Shown one piece after another: positions 11,230 to 23,309 of a stretch of DNA of 64,000 nt. The position numbers were made by a program, and so were the translations under genes. Position 1 is the first letter of the stretch. The number at the start of each line of letters is the position of its first letter. Below the pieces are notes generated by a model, which worked only from the letters and a program-made list of their open reading frames with translations, searched no databases and was not told where the DNA came from. Source of the stretch: Balaenoptera acutorostrata (taxonomy: Eukaryota; Chordata; Mammalia; Artiodactyla; Balaenopteridae). Location of the stretch: assembly GCF_949987535.1 (NCBI RefSeq), contig NC_080074.1, positions 24,945,268 to 25,009,267 of the forward strand. The letters are read 5' to 3'.

Positions 11230-11870
11230 AGATAGAGGTTATGATGGTGGCAGAGTTTTTTAATCTCCCTGAATCCCCCCATTTGTGTGTGTATGTGTGC
11301 ACAAGCAGGCCTGAGACTGCTTATCTTTGCAAAGTCCTGCTTTCAAGATTGGCCCTTGGCTGGAGTCTTGGAACTTGGATTTTTGGAGGGTTCCCACCAC
11401 CCTTGCTGAAGAGAGTGGCTCACCGACTGATAAGAGTGGCTCACTGTACCTAAACTGTTTGTGCAAAAGATATGGTTTATGGCTGAACCATGGCTGAACA
11501 CCTGCTTTCCTTACTAGAGTTTGGAATTTCGGCACATGCTAGGTAGAGGGTGCCTAGGTAACCAACCTCCAATGAAGTCCCTGGCCGATGAGTCTCTAAC
11601 AAGCTTCCCTGTAGACAATGTGCCATACCTGTTGTCACAATTTGATGCTGGGGAAATTAAGTACATCCTCCCCACTGAGAGAACACTCTGGGAAGCTTAT
11701 ACTTGGCTTCCTTGGGACTTCACCCAATGCACCTTTTTCCCTTTGCTGATTTTGCTTTGTATCCTTTCACTGTAATAAATCATAGCCATGTGTATGACCA
11801 CATGTTGAGTCCTGTGAGTCCTCCTAGTGAAACATCAAACCTGGTCTTGGGGCATCCCAGCACAGACAGT
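11230..11870 (+). mobile_element. Solitary endogenous-retrovirus LTR (ERVL/MaLR-like), family unresolved
   Basis: About 600 bp of moderate G+C with an LTR-style 3' part: CCTTTCACTGTAATAAATCA (polyadenylation signal), then GAGTCCTGTGAGTCCTCC and a GGTCTTGGGGCATCCCAGCA end. No internal retroviral coding sequence is attached on either side. Confidence 0.65.
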
Positions 11871-11878
11871 GAGTAGAA

Positions 11879-11911
11879 GTATGTGAGTGTGTGCGTATGT
11901 GTGTGTGTGTT
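11879..11911 (+). repeat. (TG)n-rich simple repeat
   Basis: GTATGTGAGTGTGTGCGTAT followed by GTGTGTGTGTG. Confidence 0.75.
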
Positions 11912-12049
11912 TTACAGATAGATAGCAAACCAAATAGCAAAACTAAAACCCCATGAAAACATTTACAACAAAACTAGACCATCAGGTATCCCCATGAGCC
12001 CCAAAATACACATTAGTAAGTCAAACATTTAACAGCCATAGTCCTTCAT

Positions 12050-13530
12050 AGTATTAGTATCTGTGCAAGAGGAAGCAGAAGGAAATTACAGGGACTGAGA
12101 CAGATCTGAGAACAGGAAAAGCCCCAAATAGCCAAAAGGTATTCACAGGAAAGCATGGTGGCCAATTGATAACATCAGCTAGACCAGGAATATCCAATGC
12201 ATTAGTGGTTCTGTGCAGGAGGTTTGCAGAAAGGTCTGAAGGGCTAGAGCAGTTTAGCTCCAATGAACTCCCAAAACTGTCCAGCCAAGGCATCTCCTTC
12301 CCAGGTCAGGACACCATACTGAGAAGACACTACTAAGAGTGGAAACAAACTGAATGGGATGGAGTCAATATAGTTGAAGGAAAGTGAAAATTCACATATA
12401 AGTACAGGAGTAGCACAAAGCCAAGCAACCTCAGAAAAGTTAGAAAAGATACCCTCTAAACTCCATCTCTGTCTAGGAGTTCAGGGAAACTGACTTCACA
12501 GATAAATCAAAGTTATCTGAGTTATCATACAAAGTTATTATGAGAACAAAGAGAACAAGAAGAAAGACATTCTCAACAGATGACCAGAAAGACAATAAAA
12601 TGATACAAGACCTTCAAAAACAACATAAATCAGAATTAGAAAACTCAGAAATGAGATGTCAGAACTTGGAAAACAATTAGAAATTTTAATCCTTTTAAAA
12701 ATGAAGGCTACATTATGTAGCCTTCATTAAAGGCAAAAGGAATACAGAATGAATAAATACAACAAATAATACCATAAAGATAGGTCAAAAAGGAAAGACT
12801 TTTTAAAAATAAAAAATAAGGAAAAAGTTAAAAATGATTTGAGAGACAGTAGTAAATCACTGAAGATAAGAAGATCCAACAAGGAAAAAACAAAGATAAA
12901 GAAAATATCAAATACTAAAAACTATAGTTCAAGAAAACTTCCTGAAAGAAGAAAAGATTTGAAACTACATGTTAATTGAGCATACCATGTACCTATGAAC
13001 AGCAATACAGAATGACCAACACCAAGACATAGTCTAGTAAAATTACTGAATTTTAAAGGAAAAAAGAAATCTTTTGGACATACAGGGAAAAAGAACAAGT
13101 GACTTATAAGAAAAAAATACTTAAATTATCATCAGACATTTGAGACCAAAAATGATAGAGTAACACACTTGAACTCCTCAAGGAGAGAAAATGTGAGCCT
13201 GCTACTACTGAGTTATGTTGAAAGAGAGTTTGTAATCTCAAGGAAAAAGTCAAAAGCAGAAAACACACACTCATGGAAACAATATTAACATAGGTTACTC
13301 GTGATTATAAAAATTTGGAAAATACCTAAAATACAGAAATGTTTAAATAAGCTGTGGCATTTGAACAATGGAATATTATGTAGCCATTAAAAATTATAGT
13401 TATGAAGACTAGCAATATGAGAATACCTGGGATAGAACACTAATAAGAAAAAGCAGAAGACAAGATTGGACCAACAGAATGATTATAACTTTATGGAAGG
13501 AAGACAGAGCTATACAGAGAAACTGCAAGA
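12050..13530 (+). mobile_element. L1-related (HAL1/L1M-like) remnant
   Basis: A-rich strand with L1 ORF1-like text (AAACTCAGAAATGAGATGTC and AACTTGGAAAACAATTAG) and, at the right, ATGGAATATTATGTAGCCAT typical of old L1 3' ends. Many stops are present. The exact family and limits are uncertain. Confidence 0.5.
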
Positions 13531-14729
13531 AAACATTCTTCAAATCACTTCCTATTAAAGAAAATTTAGAAGAGAAGAACAAAAGGAAAAATTATACTTT
13601 AAGAATATATAAAAATATACAAGTTTATTTTATGCCAACATGTCAATCATAAAACTGCTCAAAAACATAATATAAAGGCTAGAAAAGTATACAAATACTA
13701 AAGAAATATATAAAGAGAATCAAGAACATATTATACCATAGTATACAACTGTATACCAACATTCCCATATAACATAAAGGAAACCACTATTCTAGATATA
13801 AAGCTTTGTAGTCAGTCAAACTTTTTGAGTGCCAAAGTTCAGGTATAAACAAAACCAGTCAACCAAGTTAACCAAACTGGAATTACATTCATTCTTGATC
13901 AAATAATTATTTTTAAAATGTAATTAATAATTGTTTTACCAGATCTCCGTACCCATAAGGCTTATTAATACTTACAAAAGCTATACCTAAAATGTCAAAA
14001 ATTTAACTGAAGAAAATGGACTTATTTAACATATACTGAAAAATGTTATATTTAAAATCTCACAGACACTGCATTTAAAAATCACTTTTAAATCTAAGGA
14101 ATCAATAAAATAGATCCACTTTTTAACTGCTTTCAAAAAGGCTGCAGTCTGAGAAAGGCAACACAGGTTAACCTATTTGTGAGCCTAAGCTGCTGAACTT
14201 GCCAAATAGCGACTTGCAATTATATTCTAAGGAGTCTGTCAGCCCTGGCAGCTCTGCAGAAGCAGTAAGGCTCTTTCTCCCCTGCAGACAGACACTGCGA
14301 TCCACAAAAAACTAATAGCTTCAATTCAGCTCAGACACTTCAAAGTAAGATTCTCAATATATTCAGGCAATCTCATTTCCAATATGAAATTCAGTATAAT
14401 GCAGATTCAGTGAGACTCCATGGTTTTGTCACTTTTGCTAAGAAATCAATTTGATGATTTTTAAAGATTTCAAATTCTTGATTGTTCACGGAAACAAAAA
14501 TAGAAAATTTTAATTGAATCATTATATGTGCCCTACCTACTATTATTCCCAAAAACCCAAACCCTATAGTAAAACTGTCAGCGTAGGAAATGGGCTGGGT
14601 GACAGTGTATTGGAATTGAATTATGTCAATTTTTAGACAGACTTGAAATTTTTATGAACATTGTTTAAATTTAAAAAGTGAATATTTAATATACTTGAAA
14701 TTGTAAATGAATTGTGAGGAATCTTAATT
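13530..14729. other. NEDD1 long intron, no recognised element
   Basis: AT-rich unique sequence. The stretch 14,100-14,480 is more balanced in composition and repeat-free. No coding potential was seen. Confidence 0.4.
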
Positions 14730-14744
14730 AAAAAAAAAACCTCC

Positions 14745-15046
14745 GGGCTTCCCTGGTGGCGCAGTGGTTGAGAGTCTGCCTGCCAGTGCAGGGGACACGG
14801 GTTCGAGCCCTGGTCTGGGAGAATCCCACATGCCGCGGAGCAACTGGGCCCGTGAGCCACAACTACTGAGCCTGCGCGTCTGGAGCCTGTGCTCCGCAAC
14901 GAGAGAGGCCGTGATGGTGAGAGGCCCGCGCACCGTGATGAAGAGTGGCCCCCGCTTGCTGCAGCTGGAGAAGGCCCTCGCACAGAAACAAAGACCCAAC
15001 ACAGCCATAAATAAATAAATAAATAAATAAATAAAAATTAAAAAAA
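14745..15046 (+). mobile_element. CHR SINE, plus orientation
   Basis: GGGCTTCCCTGGTGGCGCAG head, GGGTTCGAGCCC box B, (AAAT)n plus A tail. The duplication (A)n-CCTCC is at 14730-14744 and 15047-15061. Confidence 0.93.
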
Positions 15047-15061
15047 AAAAAAAAAACCTCC

Positions 15062-16150
15062 ACAGATTTCAATTATGCTGCCTGTAAAATGGAAACATAA
15101 GTATACAAAATCATAACTGTGACTTTCTTCACTAAGAAAACTGAGACTTCATACTTACATACACAGAGGCCAACTGGTGTTTCCTAACCCATGCATTCTG
15201 CTTTAACGTTGTAGAGAAAAATGAAATAATATAGTACATGAAAAATATATAAACATTTGTTCCAGGAAAAGGGAAAAAGCCAACACACTCCAGTTCGATT
15301 TCTTCACCTTCTTTAATGCTCTCCTTATTCTAAGTTGCTCTAAAACACAAAATATGATTACTGAGGTCAAGTTACAACTGGTTAATTAGCAGGGGTTTGG
15401 AGGGAAGGCATTAAACCTAAAGATGTTCAAACCAGTTTGCAGAAGTAAATCACAAAAGCTATTTTAGTAAATTAATATGATTATTCATTAAAAGTTCACA
15501 CTAAAGCTCCCTAATCTCCACATGTTAGGAACTATGTTAGCATCTCATCTAGACCAAAAACAAAAAACAAAAAAAACCCAAAAACAAACAAAACCCTGTT
15601 GAAAGTATATTTTCATTCTCACTTGACAGTTAAGGAAAAGGAGGCTTGAGAGTTAAGTCACTTGCCCAGGTTCACAAAGCTACCTCTCCAAATAAATGTG
15701 GGATTTACAACATAAAGCTATACCAAAAAAGCTTATAGAGATGCCAACTGCCCAAGCAAGAGGCTGCAAGAACATGAAAATCTAGGTTCTGGTTCATCTG
15801 ACCTTGCACAAGAGATAAGCTTTGAGCATTACTGTTTTCCTAAACTAGAAGATATATTCAGTTTTGCCATGCAAAGTAATCAAAGAAAAAAATCCTTTGA
15901 AAATCAACAATACAGCAACCTGTCACCTAGAATTTAAAAAAATTTTTTTTCATGTGAGGAAGAGATAAGAATAAATGTTGAACTCCTGCACAAAGTGACA
16001 AGAGAATACTGCAAAGTTTCCAGAAGTTTGGATCCTCAAATCCTTATACATTCAGCTGCCCCTGAGCTAGAAAGAGATTCAAAAGGAAACAATGCTACCA
16101 CTCTTCAAGGGTCGACCTTCAGATCAGTCAATTAAGAATCCTGTGATCAG
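15062..16150. other. NEDD1 long intron; MIR-like piece near 15,600-15,715
   Basis: The segment with GTCACTTGCCCAGGTTCACA resembles MIR in reverse orientation. The remainder is unique AT-rich DNA with a CAAAAA-rich stretch at 15,555-15,595. Confidence 0.4.
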
Positions 16151-16300
16151 AAAGTCCTGGAATCTCAGTTTTCTCACTTGTAAAATGAGAATAACCTATA
16201 CCTCACAAGTGAGTAGCAAAGAATAAATGAGAAAATGTAATATAAAGCAATGATCACTATACTTGAAACACAATAAATGGTGGTAAGAATTCTACAAGGT
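16150..16300 (+). mobile_element. MIR SINE fragment
   Basis: TCAGTTTTCTCACTTGTAAA, then AATGAGAATAACCTATACCT, the MIR 3' half. Confidence 0.65.
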
Positions 16301-16369
16301 GAAAACCTCTGCCTGAATGCTCTCCGAACCCTCTCACCACCTACACTCACCCCAGTGGCAATCGGATGG

Positions 16370-17670
16370 TCTTTGTAATAAATAATGTTGGCATAATTAT
16401 ATACTTGTATGGAAAGATGAACCCCATCTCACACCATATACAAAAATTAATTTGAAATGGAGCATAATAGACATAAATTTAAGAACTTCTGTTCATTTTT
16501 TTTAAAGGCATTAAGAGAGTGGAAAGGCAAGCCGTAGGCTAAAGGAAGATATATGCAACGTGTATATCCAAAAGATGACTCCATCTGGAATACAGAATAA
16601 ACTATAAATCAATCAGAAAAACAGAAATAACCCCAAACAGAAAGGAGAAACAGACTTGAACAGTGACCTCACAAAAGACAGTATATAAAAGTATGCCAAC
16701 TCATTCAACATAGAAAAATGCAAATTAAAACCACAATGAGACAACTACACAACCATCAAAGTGGTTAAAGTTAATAAGGTAGACAATATTTGGTATGAGC
16801 AAAAACGTGGAGCAGCTGGATCTCACATACATTGCTGGGAGAAGTACACAATGGCACAAGCACTTTAAAACCTTTATGGCAATTTTTAATAAAGTAAAAA
16901 TTGATGCCTACCCTAAGACCCAGCAATTTCACTCCTGAGTATTTACTCAAGAGACATGAAAACATATATCCATAAAAAGACTTACATAAGAATATTCACA
17001 GTAGCTTTCTCACAGCAGCTACAAACTGGAAACAGCTCATGTGTCCATCAACAGTAGAATGGATAAGTAAACTGTGGCACATCCACATAATGGAATACTA
17101 CACAGTAGTAAAACAGTATGAACTACTCTTACTCCATGCAACACAGCAAACATAATGCAGACTAACAGAAACCAGACACATACAATTCTTTTAAGAAATA
17201 TGAGGTAGGGCTTCCCTGGTGGAGCAGTGGTTGAGAATCTGCCTGCCAATGCAGGGGACACGGGTTCGAGCCCTGGTCTGGGAAGGTCCCACATGCCGCG
17301 GAGCAACTGGGCCCGTGAGCCACAATTACCGAGCCTGCGTGTCTGGAGCCTGTGCTCCGCAACAAGAGAGGCCGCGATAGTGAGAGGCCCGCGCACCGCG
17401 ATGAAGAGTGGCCCCCGCTTGCCGCAACTGGAGAAAGCCCTCGCACAGCAACGAAGACCCAACACAGCCAAAAAATAAATTAATTAATTAATTAATTATA
17501 AAAAAAAAAAAAAAAAAAGAAATATGAGGTAGTGACTGGAAAGGATTAAGATTCTGTATCTTGATTCTGGTAGTATGTAGTTACACAGGTGTATGTATGT
17601 ATAAAAATTCATCAAGCTGTGTATTTAAGATATATGTACTTTATTATATGTAAGTTATCTCAATTTTTAA
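16370..17670 (+). mobile_element. Decayed L1 3' end, interrupted by a CHR SINE
   Basis: ORF2-end and 3' UTR text of an old L1: CCCATCTCACACCATATACA, ATGCAAATTAAAACCACAAT, AGACCCAGCAATTTCACTCC, CATGTGTCCATCAACAGTAG and AATGGAATACTACACAGTAG, continuing after the SINE at 17,533. The frame is broken. Confidence 0.85.
17209..17516 (+). mobile_element. CHR SINE inserted in old L1
   Basis: GGGCTTCCCTGGTGGAGCAG head, (TTAA)n and A tail. Perfect 16-bp duplication AAGAAATATGAGGTAG at 17193-17208 and 17517-17532. It is clearly younger than the L1 it splits. Confidence 0.94.
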
Positions 17671-17891
17671 AACTTTAAGATTTTACACACAATAAGGCCA
17701 AGAGCAATAACCAAACCTAATGTTTTCAGGACTATTCCTTCATCTTTTGTTTTAATAAGAAAACTCTCTAGCAAAATACAAAAAAAACTGAAAACTAAGA
17801 ATATACATGGTAGTATCTGACCTAATATTTATGTTACTGAAAAGTCAACCCAGAATTTATAAATCTAAATTTAGCATGCTTCTAATATACC

Positions 17892-17999
17892 AAAGAAGAG
17901 AGGAGGAGGAAGAGGAAGAAGAAAGAGAAGAAGAAGAAAGAAGAGGAAGAGGAAGAAGAAAAAGAGGAAAAAGAAAAAAGAGGAAGGAGAAGGAGAAGA
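17892..17999 (+). repeat. 108-nt uninterrupted polypurine tract (GAA/GGA)n
   Basis: Every base from 17892 to 17999 is A or G. On the NEDD1 sense strand it is a pure C/U tract. Confidence 0.95.
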
Positions 18000-18149
18000 T
18001 TACTCTATTTCTTTAAAAAGCAAGGCATCTGAACACTAGATACGATTTTTTTCCAATAGTTCTAACTTCTGTGGGCTTAGGTTTTATGTTTCCATTATCA
18101 TAATACAAATAACCAAAAAAATTACAAAAACAAAATATTATTTCCTATT

Positions 18150-18270
18150 TTTATGACAATATTAATACATTCTCTGTGGCAAATCACTTATCCTCATCCA
18201 TAAAATGCAGGAAGTGAGATTACCTCTAAAGGCTTTTCTCAGTTCAAGGTTTCTATGATTCTAATATTCA
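18150..18270 (+). mobile_element. MIR SINE fragment
   Basis: AATCACTTATCCTCATCCAT, then AAGGTTTCTATGATTCT, the MIR 3' end pattern. Confidence 0.55.
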
Positions 18271-18294
18271 ACTAATCAAAAAATTCTGAGTTCC

Positions 18295-18500
18295 CTAAAT
18301 GCCTTCCAAAATAAAAGCCAAACTTTGGTCTGGCATTCAAAGTCCCACATCAACACTGTGTTCCTGCTTACCTTTCTAATCTTTTTCTCACATTAGCCCT
18401 ATATAAAACCCATATGCTTTCCTTTCTCCTTGTTTTTGTTCATATGATTTCCTCCATATAAAATATCCCTCTCCCAAAGTTCTTTATTAGCCTATGAAAA
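18295..18500 (+). mobile_element. L2 LINE fragment
   Basis: GTCTGGCATTCAAAGTCCCA and CATATGATTTCCTCCATATA resemble the L2 ORF2 end. It is decayed. Confidence 0.5.
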
Positions 18501-19305
18501 TCTTTGTTATCTTTAAATGTATTCATCTACTCATATATTTATTGAGGATTTTTTCCATATAAGGCACAAAGTTAGACAATGGCTGAGTACAAAGAAACAA
18601 GACACGGTTCCAACTATAATGTGGACATGTAAAGAGCTAACCCTAATACAAGCTAGAATCAAATAACTGTCAGAGGTCAGTTTATATACTAGTAAAACAA
18701 AATCAGTTATAAGCCTGAGACCCAGCTGAAATCCTCCCTCTTTCAATTTTCTCTATTTTATTCCCGATCAGACAGTCTTCTCTGTTCTGGATCACCATAA
18801 GATTGTTTTTCATCAATCTTCCATAATATCATTTATATGTACATCTCTTTTATTACCTCAATACATATGAAATCTGAGAAAAGACTTTTTTCTGTACATT
18901 TTTAATATCCATTAAATTTTCCTTAAACACTAAATACTATTCAAATAATGACTTTAACGCTTTCAAAATTGAAGAGCTCCCATATTTTATCTAATAATAC
19001 TTATGGCCAAAGTGATTACCATAAGAAGATTAAAAGAAGTTTCACCTCATTGGAAATTCCTGTGGAGAATTTCATGGACAGTTAGCCAAGAATTAGATTT
19101 CTTGAGAAACTGAATTTATTCTTTTAAGAATTTTATAGACTAATTTTTTATAAAGAAAAAAATTCAATAATTGACTAATTTTCCTTTATAAAAATTTTCC
19201 CTAAATACTCATATTAACCTGAAATACATAAATATGCTTTGATACTTTAACTATCACATACTTGAAACAAACAAAAAAGAAAACTCAATTTACCCTGTGC
19301 CTAAA
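18500..19305. other. NEDD1 long intron, unique AT-rich DNA
   Basis: No repeat, exon or RNA gene could be supported. Confidence 0.4.
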
Positions 19306-19307
19306 TA

Positions 19308-19425
19308 TTGGGTTAGCCGAAAAGTTCGTTCGGTTTTAAGTAAAAATAAAAGACATTTTTCATTTTCACCAAGAACTTTATTGAACAATGGATTCATTAA
19401 CCAAACGAATTTTTTGCCAACCCAA
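19308..19425 (+). mobile_element. 118-bp mariner-type miniature element
   Basis: Inverted termini TTGGGTTAGCCGAAAAGTTC and the complement of GAATTTTTTGCCAACCCAA, flanked by TA at 19306-19307 and 19426-19427. The ends match cetartiodactyl mariner elements. There is no room for a transposase. Confidence 0.85.
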
Positions 19426-19825
19426 TACAATTATTCCATGTCCACCAAACAGAGTATTTATGAACATAAGTATCTGTCTTGTAGCTGACATAGCTTAAGC
19501 TATGCAACACTTCTATAATTGTAATGTCATAATTAATATCCATTCCTTTGGCTTAATCTATTAACAATTATCTGTATTTTTTATACATAGTTAAGTTCTA
19601 GGAGCATGTGACTAATCAGTGGCATAACCGAACTCATGTAAGCACCATCATCTAGTATGAATTAGCTTTTGCATACTACCATTAAAGAATAGCAACCAAA
19701 GTTTTTTGAGTGAGCTAAATGCAAATTTAAAATACTCAATTTTAAAAACTCAAATTCATTGTCTTATGTAAGATAATTTAAAAATCTATCTTATCAACTT
19801 TATTTTGAATAAACCCATACTGTAC

Positions 19826-19966
19826 CTGGTTACTACCATGGCCAAAAGGAGTACTAGATAAATTAGTGGTTACACTGTGCAAAATAATTTCACCACTGAG
19901 AGATCCAGAAGCAATGTAGCAGTCATTCCAATTATATGTTACACAAGTTACTTCATCTTTATGATC
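19826..19966 (-). CDS. NEDD1: NEDD1 coding exon 4 (residues 117-163), WD40 repeat
   Basis: The acceptor is CTTTCATTCAG and the donor CCAG|GTACAG. It is an exact 47-codon, phase 0/0 exon encoding DHKDEVTCVTYNWNDCYIAS, then GSLSGEIILHSVTTNLSSTP and FGHGSNQ. The GH and SGSLSG motifs are typical of WD40 blades. Because it is symmetric, skipping it would keep the reading frame but remove a blade. The intron downstream of it is the longest in the window (12.8 kb). Confidence 0.96.
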
Positions 19967-20640
19967 CTGAATGAAAGAAATGAAAGTAAATACAGTGCCA
20001 CACAACCTTCAAACAGCATATTTTCATGGTTTTTTGTAAATTTCATGTTTTGTAACTATTATGTATTTGTCAATCTAATATATGCTTTAACATTTTCCTC
20101 AAATAACCCAAAAAAAATTACTCAAATGAGTAGTAAACTATCCGATTAACATCAAGTCTTTTCAGGGAATAAAGATTTATTTTTCATAACCATAATAATG
20201 GTCAGGCACCCTGAAACAAGAGACAAAAAGGAAAGGTAATTTTCTAAATGGCATTATGTCTACCTTAAAGAATTCACTTCCACTGACAAGTAACATTTAT
20301 TGCAAGTTGATTATTATGAGAGTCCCTGCCCTTGAGAATATTACTGTTCAACTGAGAAGACAGGACATTTAAGTGAACATGCAAATGGCAGAATGAATGC
20401 TAAATGAGTGGCAGAGGCAAAGTGTCAGAGGAAAGAGAGTTATCACTGTGAACTGAGTTGACAGAGGAAGCTTTATGGAAGACAGAAAGCTTGAGTTCAA
20501 CATTAAAAAAAGTAATAAGAGGTAAGTTAGGGGAAGGAGAAAGAAACCTGACACTGCAACATAGAAGAGAGCAAAAAACAAAAGCCCCAAAGCCAGAATG
20601 AGCAAAGCATGTTTGAGAGTTGATGGCTGCTGCTTCCATC
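19967..20640. other. NEDD1 intron, no confident element
   Basis: The 20,300-20,600 part resembles old interspersed-repeat text but cannot be assigned. No exon was seen. Confidence 0.35.
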
Positions 20641-20860
20641 TGCTGAGTACCGACTAAGGCTGGGAGTTTTATATATTACTATTAATCTTTAGAACAATCA
20701 TGGGAGGCAAGGCCATTTTCCCCATTTGATAGATGAGTTAACTAAGGTTAAGAAACTGTGCAAGCTCACAGGACTGCCAGTGATAGAGCCAGGATTCAAT
20801 CCAGGTCATATTCCAAAGCTTATTTTCCTCTCATTATACTCGACTGTCTCCCAAATCCAA
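20640..20860 (-). mobile_element. MIR SINE, minus orientation
   Basis: GGCCATTTTCCCCATTTGAT, AGATGAGTTAACTAAGG, then TAGAGCCAGGATTCAATCCA. Confidence 0.75.
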
Positions 20861-21559
20861 AGGGGAATCAACTTTGTGGAAATAAAACTGTTCAGTTTTA
20901 AACAAACTGAGTTCACAAGGACTATGTTTTCCAAAATTAAATTAGAGATATCTAGCCTAGGAGCATAGTGATCAGCATAGTTTTTAACAGTTTGATGTCA
21001 TACCTTAATAAGATAAACAAACCAACCTTTGTATCTTATAATTAGATTAATGTAATATCAAGAATAGTAGCTATAATATTCCACTTATTTTACAACTTTT
21101 TCAAATGGTCCTTGAAGCATGCTGGGAGATGCCTTTACATTTTACTGCTTTTTTAAATCAAACAAATGCCATCCTGAGGAAAAGAATATCTGATAAGAAA
21201 GGAAAAAGAAGGAGTGGACATATATAGTGCATCATTCCCATTTGAGAAATTATAACGTGGGGTCCAATACAACTTCTATGACTTTGTAAAGAGGCAGGTG
21301 TGTCTTCCTGATTTCAACTGTGGAAAATAAGTCATTCAGCTGAGGAGAAAAATGAGTAGAATTTTGCCATGTAAGGAGGGATGGGAATAAGTGATGCTCC
21401 TAAAACGTGTGACACTGTGTGACAAAACTGGCCACAGACTTCTAATCTCTTCTCAATTCTTTAAGATATTCTTTATTCATACTAGGTATATCCCCCTAAA
21501 TAGCTTTAATTCAACTATTTCATAATTTAAAAGATTAAACAATGAATAATATCTGAGTG

Positions 21560-21745
21560 TGCCTCTCATCTTTGCCCTTACTAGTTGCTTGACATTGAAC
21601 AAGTTCTTTAACATCTCTGAGTCAGAGTTTCTCCATCTGTACTTAGGAATAATACTACCTGCTTTGCAGAGTTGTTGAGATAGATAGAGTAAATATGTTA
21701 AGCACAGTGGCTGGCATGTCAAAGAATTCAATAAAAGTTAAGTAT
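21560..21745 (+). mobile_element. MIR SINE, plus orientation
   Basis: CTAGTTGCTTGACATTGAAC, TCTCCATCTGTACTTAGGAA, then GGCTGGCATGTCAAAGAATT. Confidence 0.75.
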
Positions 21746-22787
21746 TCTCATTATTGGCAACTTTTCAATTTTCCTGAAGACTCTTCAAAGTTTAGTTAAT
21801 ACTTAAAATAATGAACTTCCAAAAGTACTTTTTAAACAGCAATCATAAGATTATATTTCAACTTAGCTAAGAGAAAACCATTCTTCTATATACTATTTCT
21901 CTAGTAAGAATTAACTCAATGACATTAAGATATGTAATAAAATTAGAATGATCTCTGGTATTTGCTTCAAAATACTCTGAAGGTCTGAGGATGAGAGAGT
22001 AGATGAGCACATAGATAAAACAATATTGGCCATGAGTTGATCATCACTGAAATCAGGTGATGGATACATGGATGATGAGTTAAAGGAAGTTCTTTCTCTG
22101 TGTATATAGGTATGTGTGTGTATAGATAAAAATATGTTTAAAATTTTGCATATTAAAACTTTTTTAAAAGACATAAAAATTAAAAATAATTTAAAAAATG
22201 AACTTCCAAATATTAAAAGGACAGAAGTCCAAAAAAACAATCGCGACCAGGGGCTTTCATGATGATTATTTTCATTTTCTGAAACTGCAAAAAGCTAACT
22301 ATTTAAAGAAACACTAACTGTAAGTAGTAAACTATTTTAGAAACATTTCATTACCAAAATGAAAATACATACACACAAACTGTAGCAGAGAACTAAGAAG
22401 CCATATCCCCAAAGACTGTCATCCCAAAACCACTCTCATTATTTCAAAGTGCCTTAAAAAGATCTCTAATGACAACAAACCATATTTTTTTTTTAAATGA
22501 AGTAAGCGGTTCACTCACACGAGAGCAGACCAAAGTGAAAAAATAAGGAAAAAGTTTTAACCCCAGCAATATAGCAATAGAGTAACATATGTGGAGGGAA
22601 AAATAAACCAAAAAAACTAAGTTTTTGGCTACACAGCATCTTTATTTTCCCTAACAAATCTCACTTCAATTCTGAAGCAGCTTATTTTTATCATAAAAGC
22701 TCAAAATTAAAAGTTTGGTAACTATTCCTAATAAACACATTGTGGGATACCCATTTCTGTAAGGATTAAAAAAAAAAAGTTGCTTAC
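21746..22787. other. NEDD1 intron, unique AT-rich DNA
   Basis: No element or exon was recognised up to coding exon 3. Confidence 0.4.
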
Positions 22788-22904
22788 CTTAAGAGATCGA
22801 TGAACTCTTTTTGATTTTAAATCCCAAATATTAACAGTGTTATTTAGGCCTCCGCTTACCAAATACATTGATGTTGAATTTAAACTGACACATGTCTGCT
22901 TTTG
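22788..22904 (-). CDS. NEDD1: NEDD1 coding exon 3 (residues 78-116), WD40 repeat
   Basis: The acceptor is TTTCTTTAATAG and the donor CTTAAG|GTAAGC. It is an exact 39-codon, phase 0/0 exon: QKQTCVSLNSTSMYLVSGGL, then NNTVNIWDLKSKRVHRSLK. NIWDLK carries the Trp-Asp pair at 104-105 that ends a WD40 blade. On the sense strand the donor is followed within about 10 nt by a long U-run. Confidence 0.96.
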
Positions 22905-23309
22905 CTATTAAAGAAAAAAAAAGTCACATTAACTTAACAGAGCCCAGAGATGACTTTCAAGTCTCACCCAACACTTAGTAAGCACATGAAAAATATTTGT
23001 TGAGTTAAATGCTATAAACATGCCAATTCTTGTACTAAAGATTCACCTCTCATTATCTGTCACATGGATTCAATACTTTGCAAAGTGTTCAAAAAGTCTT
23101 TAAGGAAATCAACCAGATTCATGTTCTAGTCCACAGAAAGGTGGTTACAGAGGAAGCTTACAGAATACCAGCAAGTCTTGGGCTCCCATCAGGGCTTACT
23201 TGCCCTTAATATTTCCCTTTAATAAAACCTGGTCTTAGACTCCCACAGAATATCTCACATTAAAATCAACCCACAGCTCAGAAAATTCTTAAGGTAGAGG
23301 GAACTGTAA

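Noticed and set aside
11230..11870. Possible larger endogenous retrovirus
   Set aside because: Only LTR-like sequence is present; no internal gag, pol or env similarity flanks it.
14724..15072. Open frames of 69-116 codons on both strands over the SINE at 14.7 kb, recurring with similar protein at 3.9, 17.1, 29.1, 50.1 and 50.8 kb
   Set aside because: They are translations of the CHR SINE body, which lacks stops in several frames; the same peptide at every copy shows it is repeat sequence, not a gene family.
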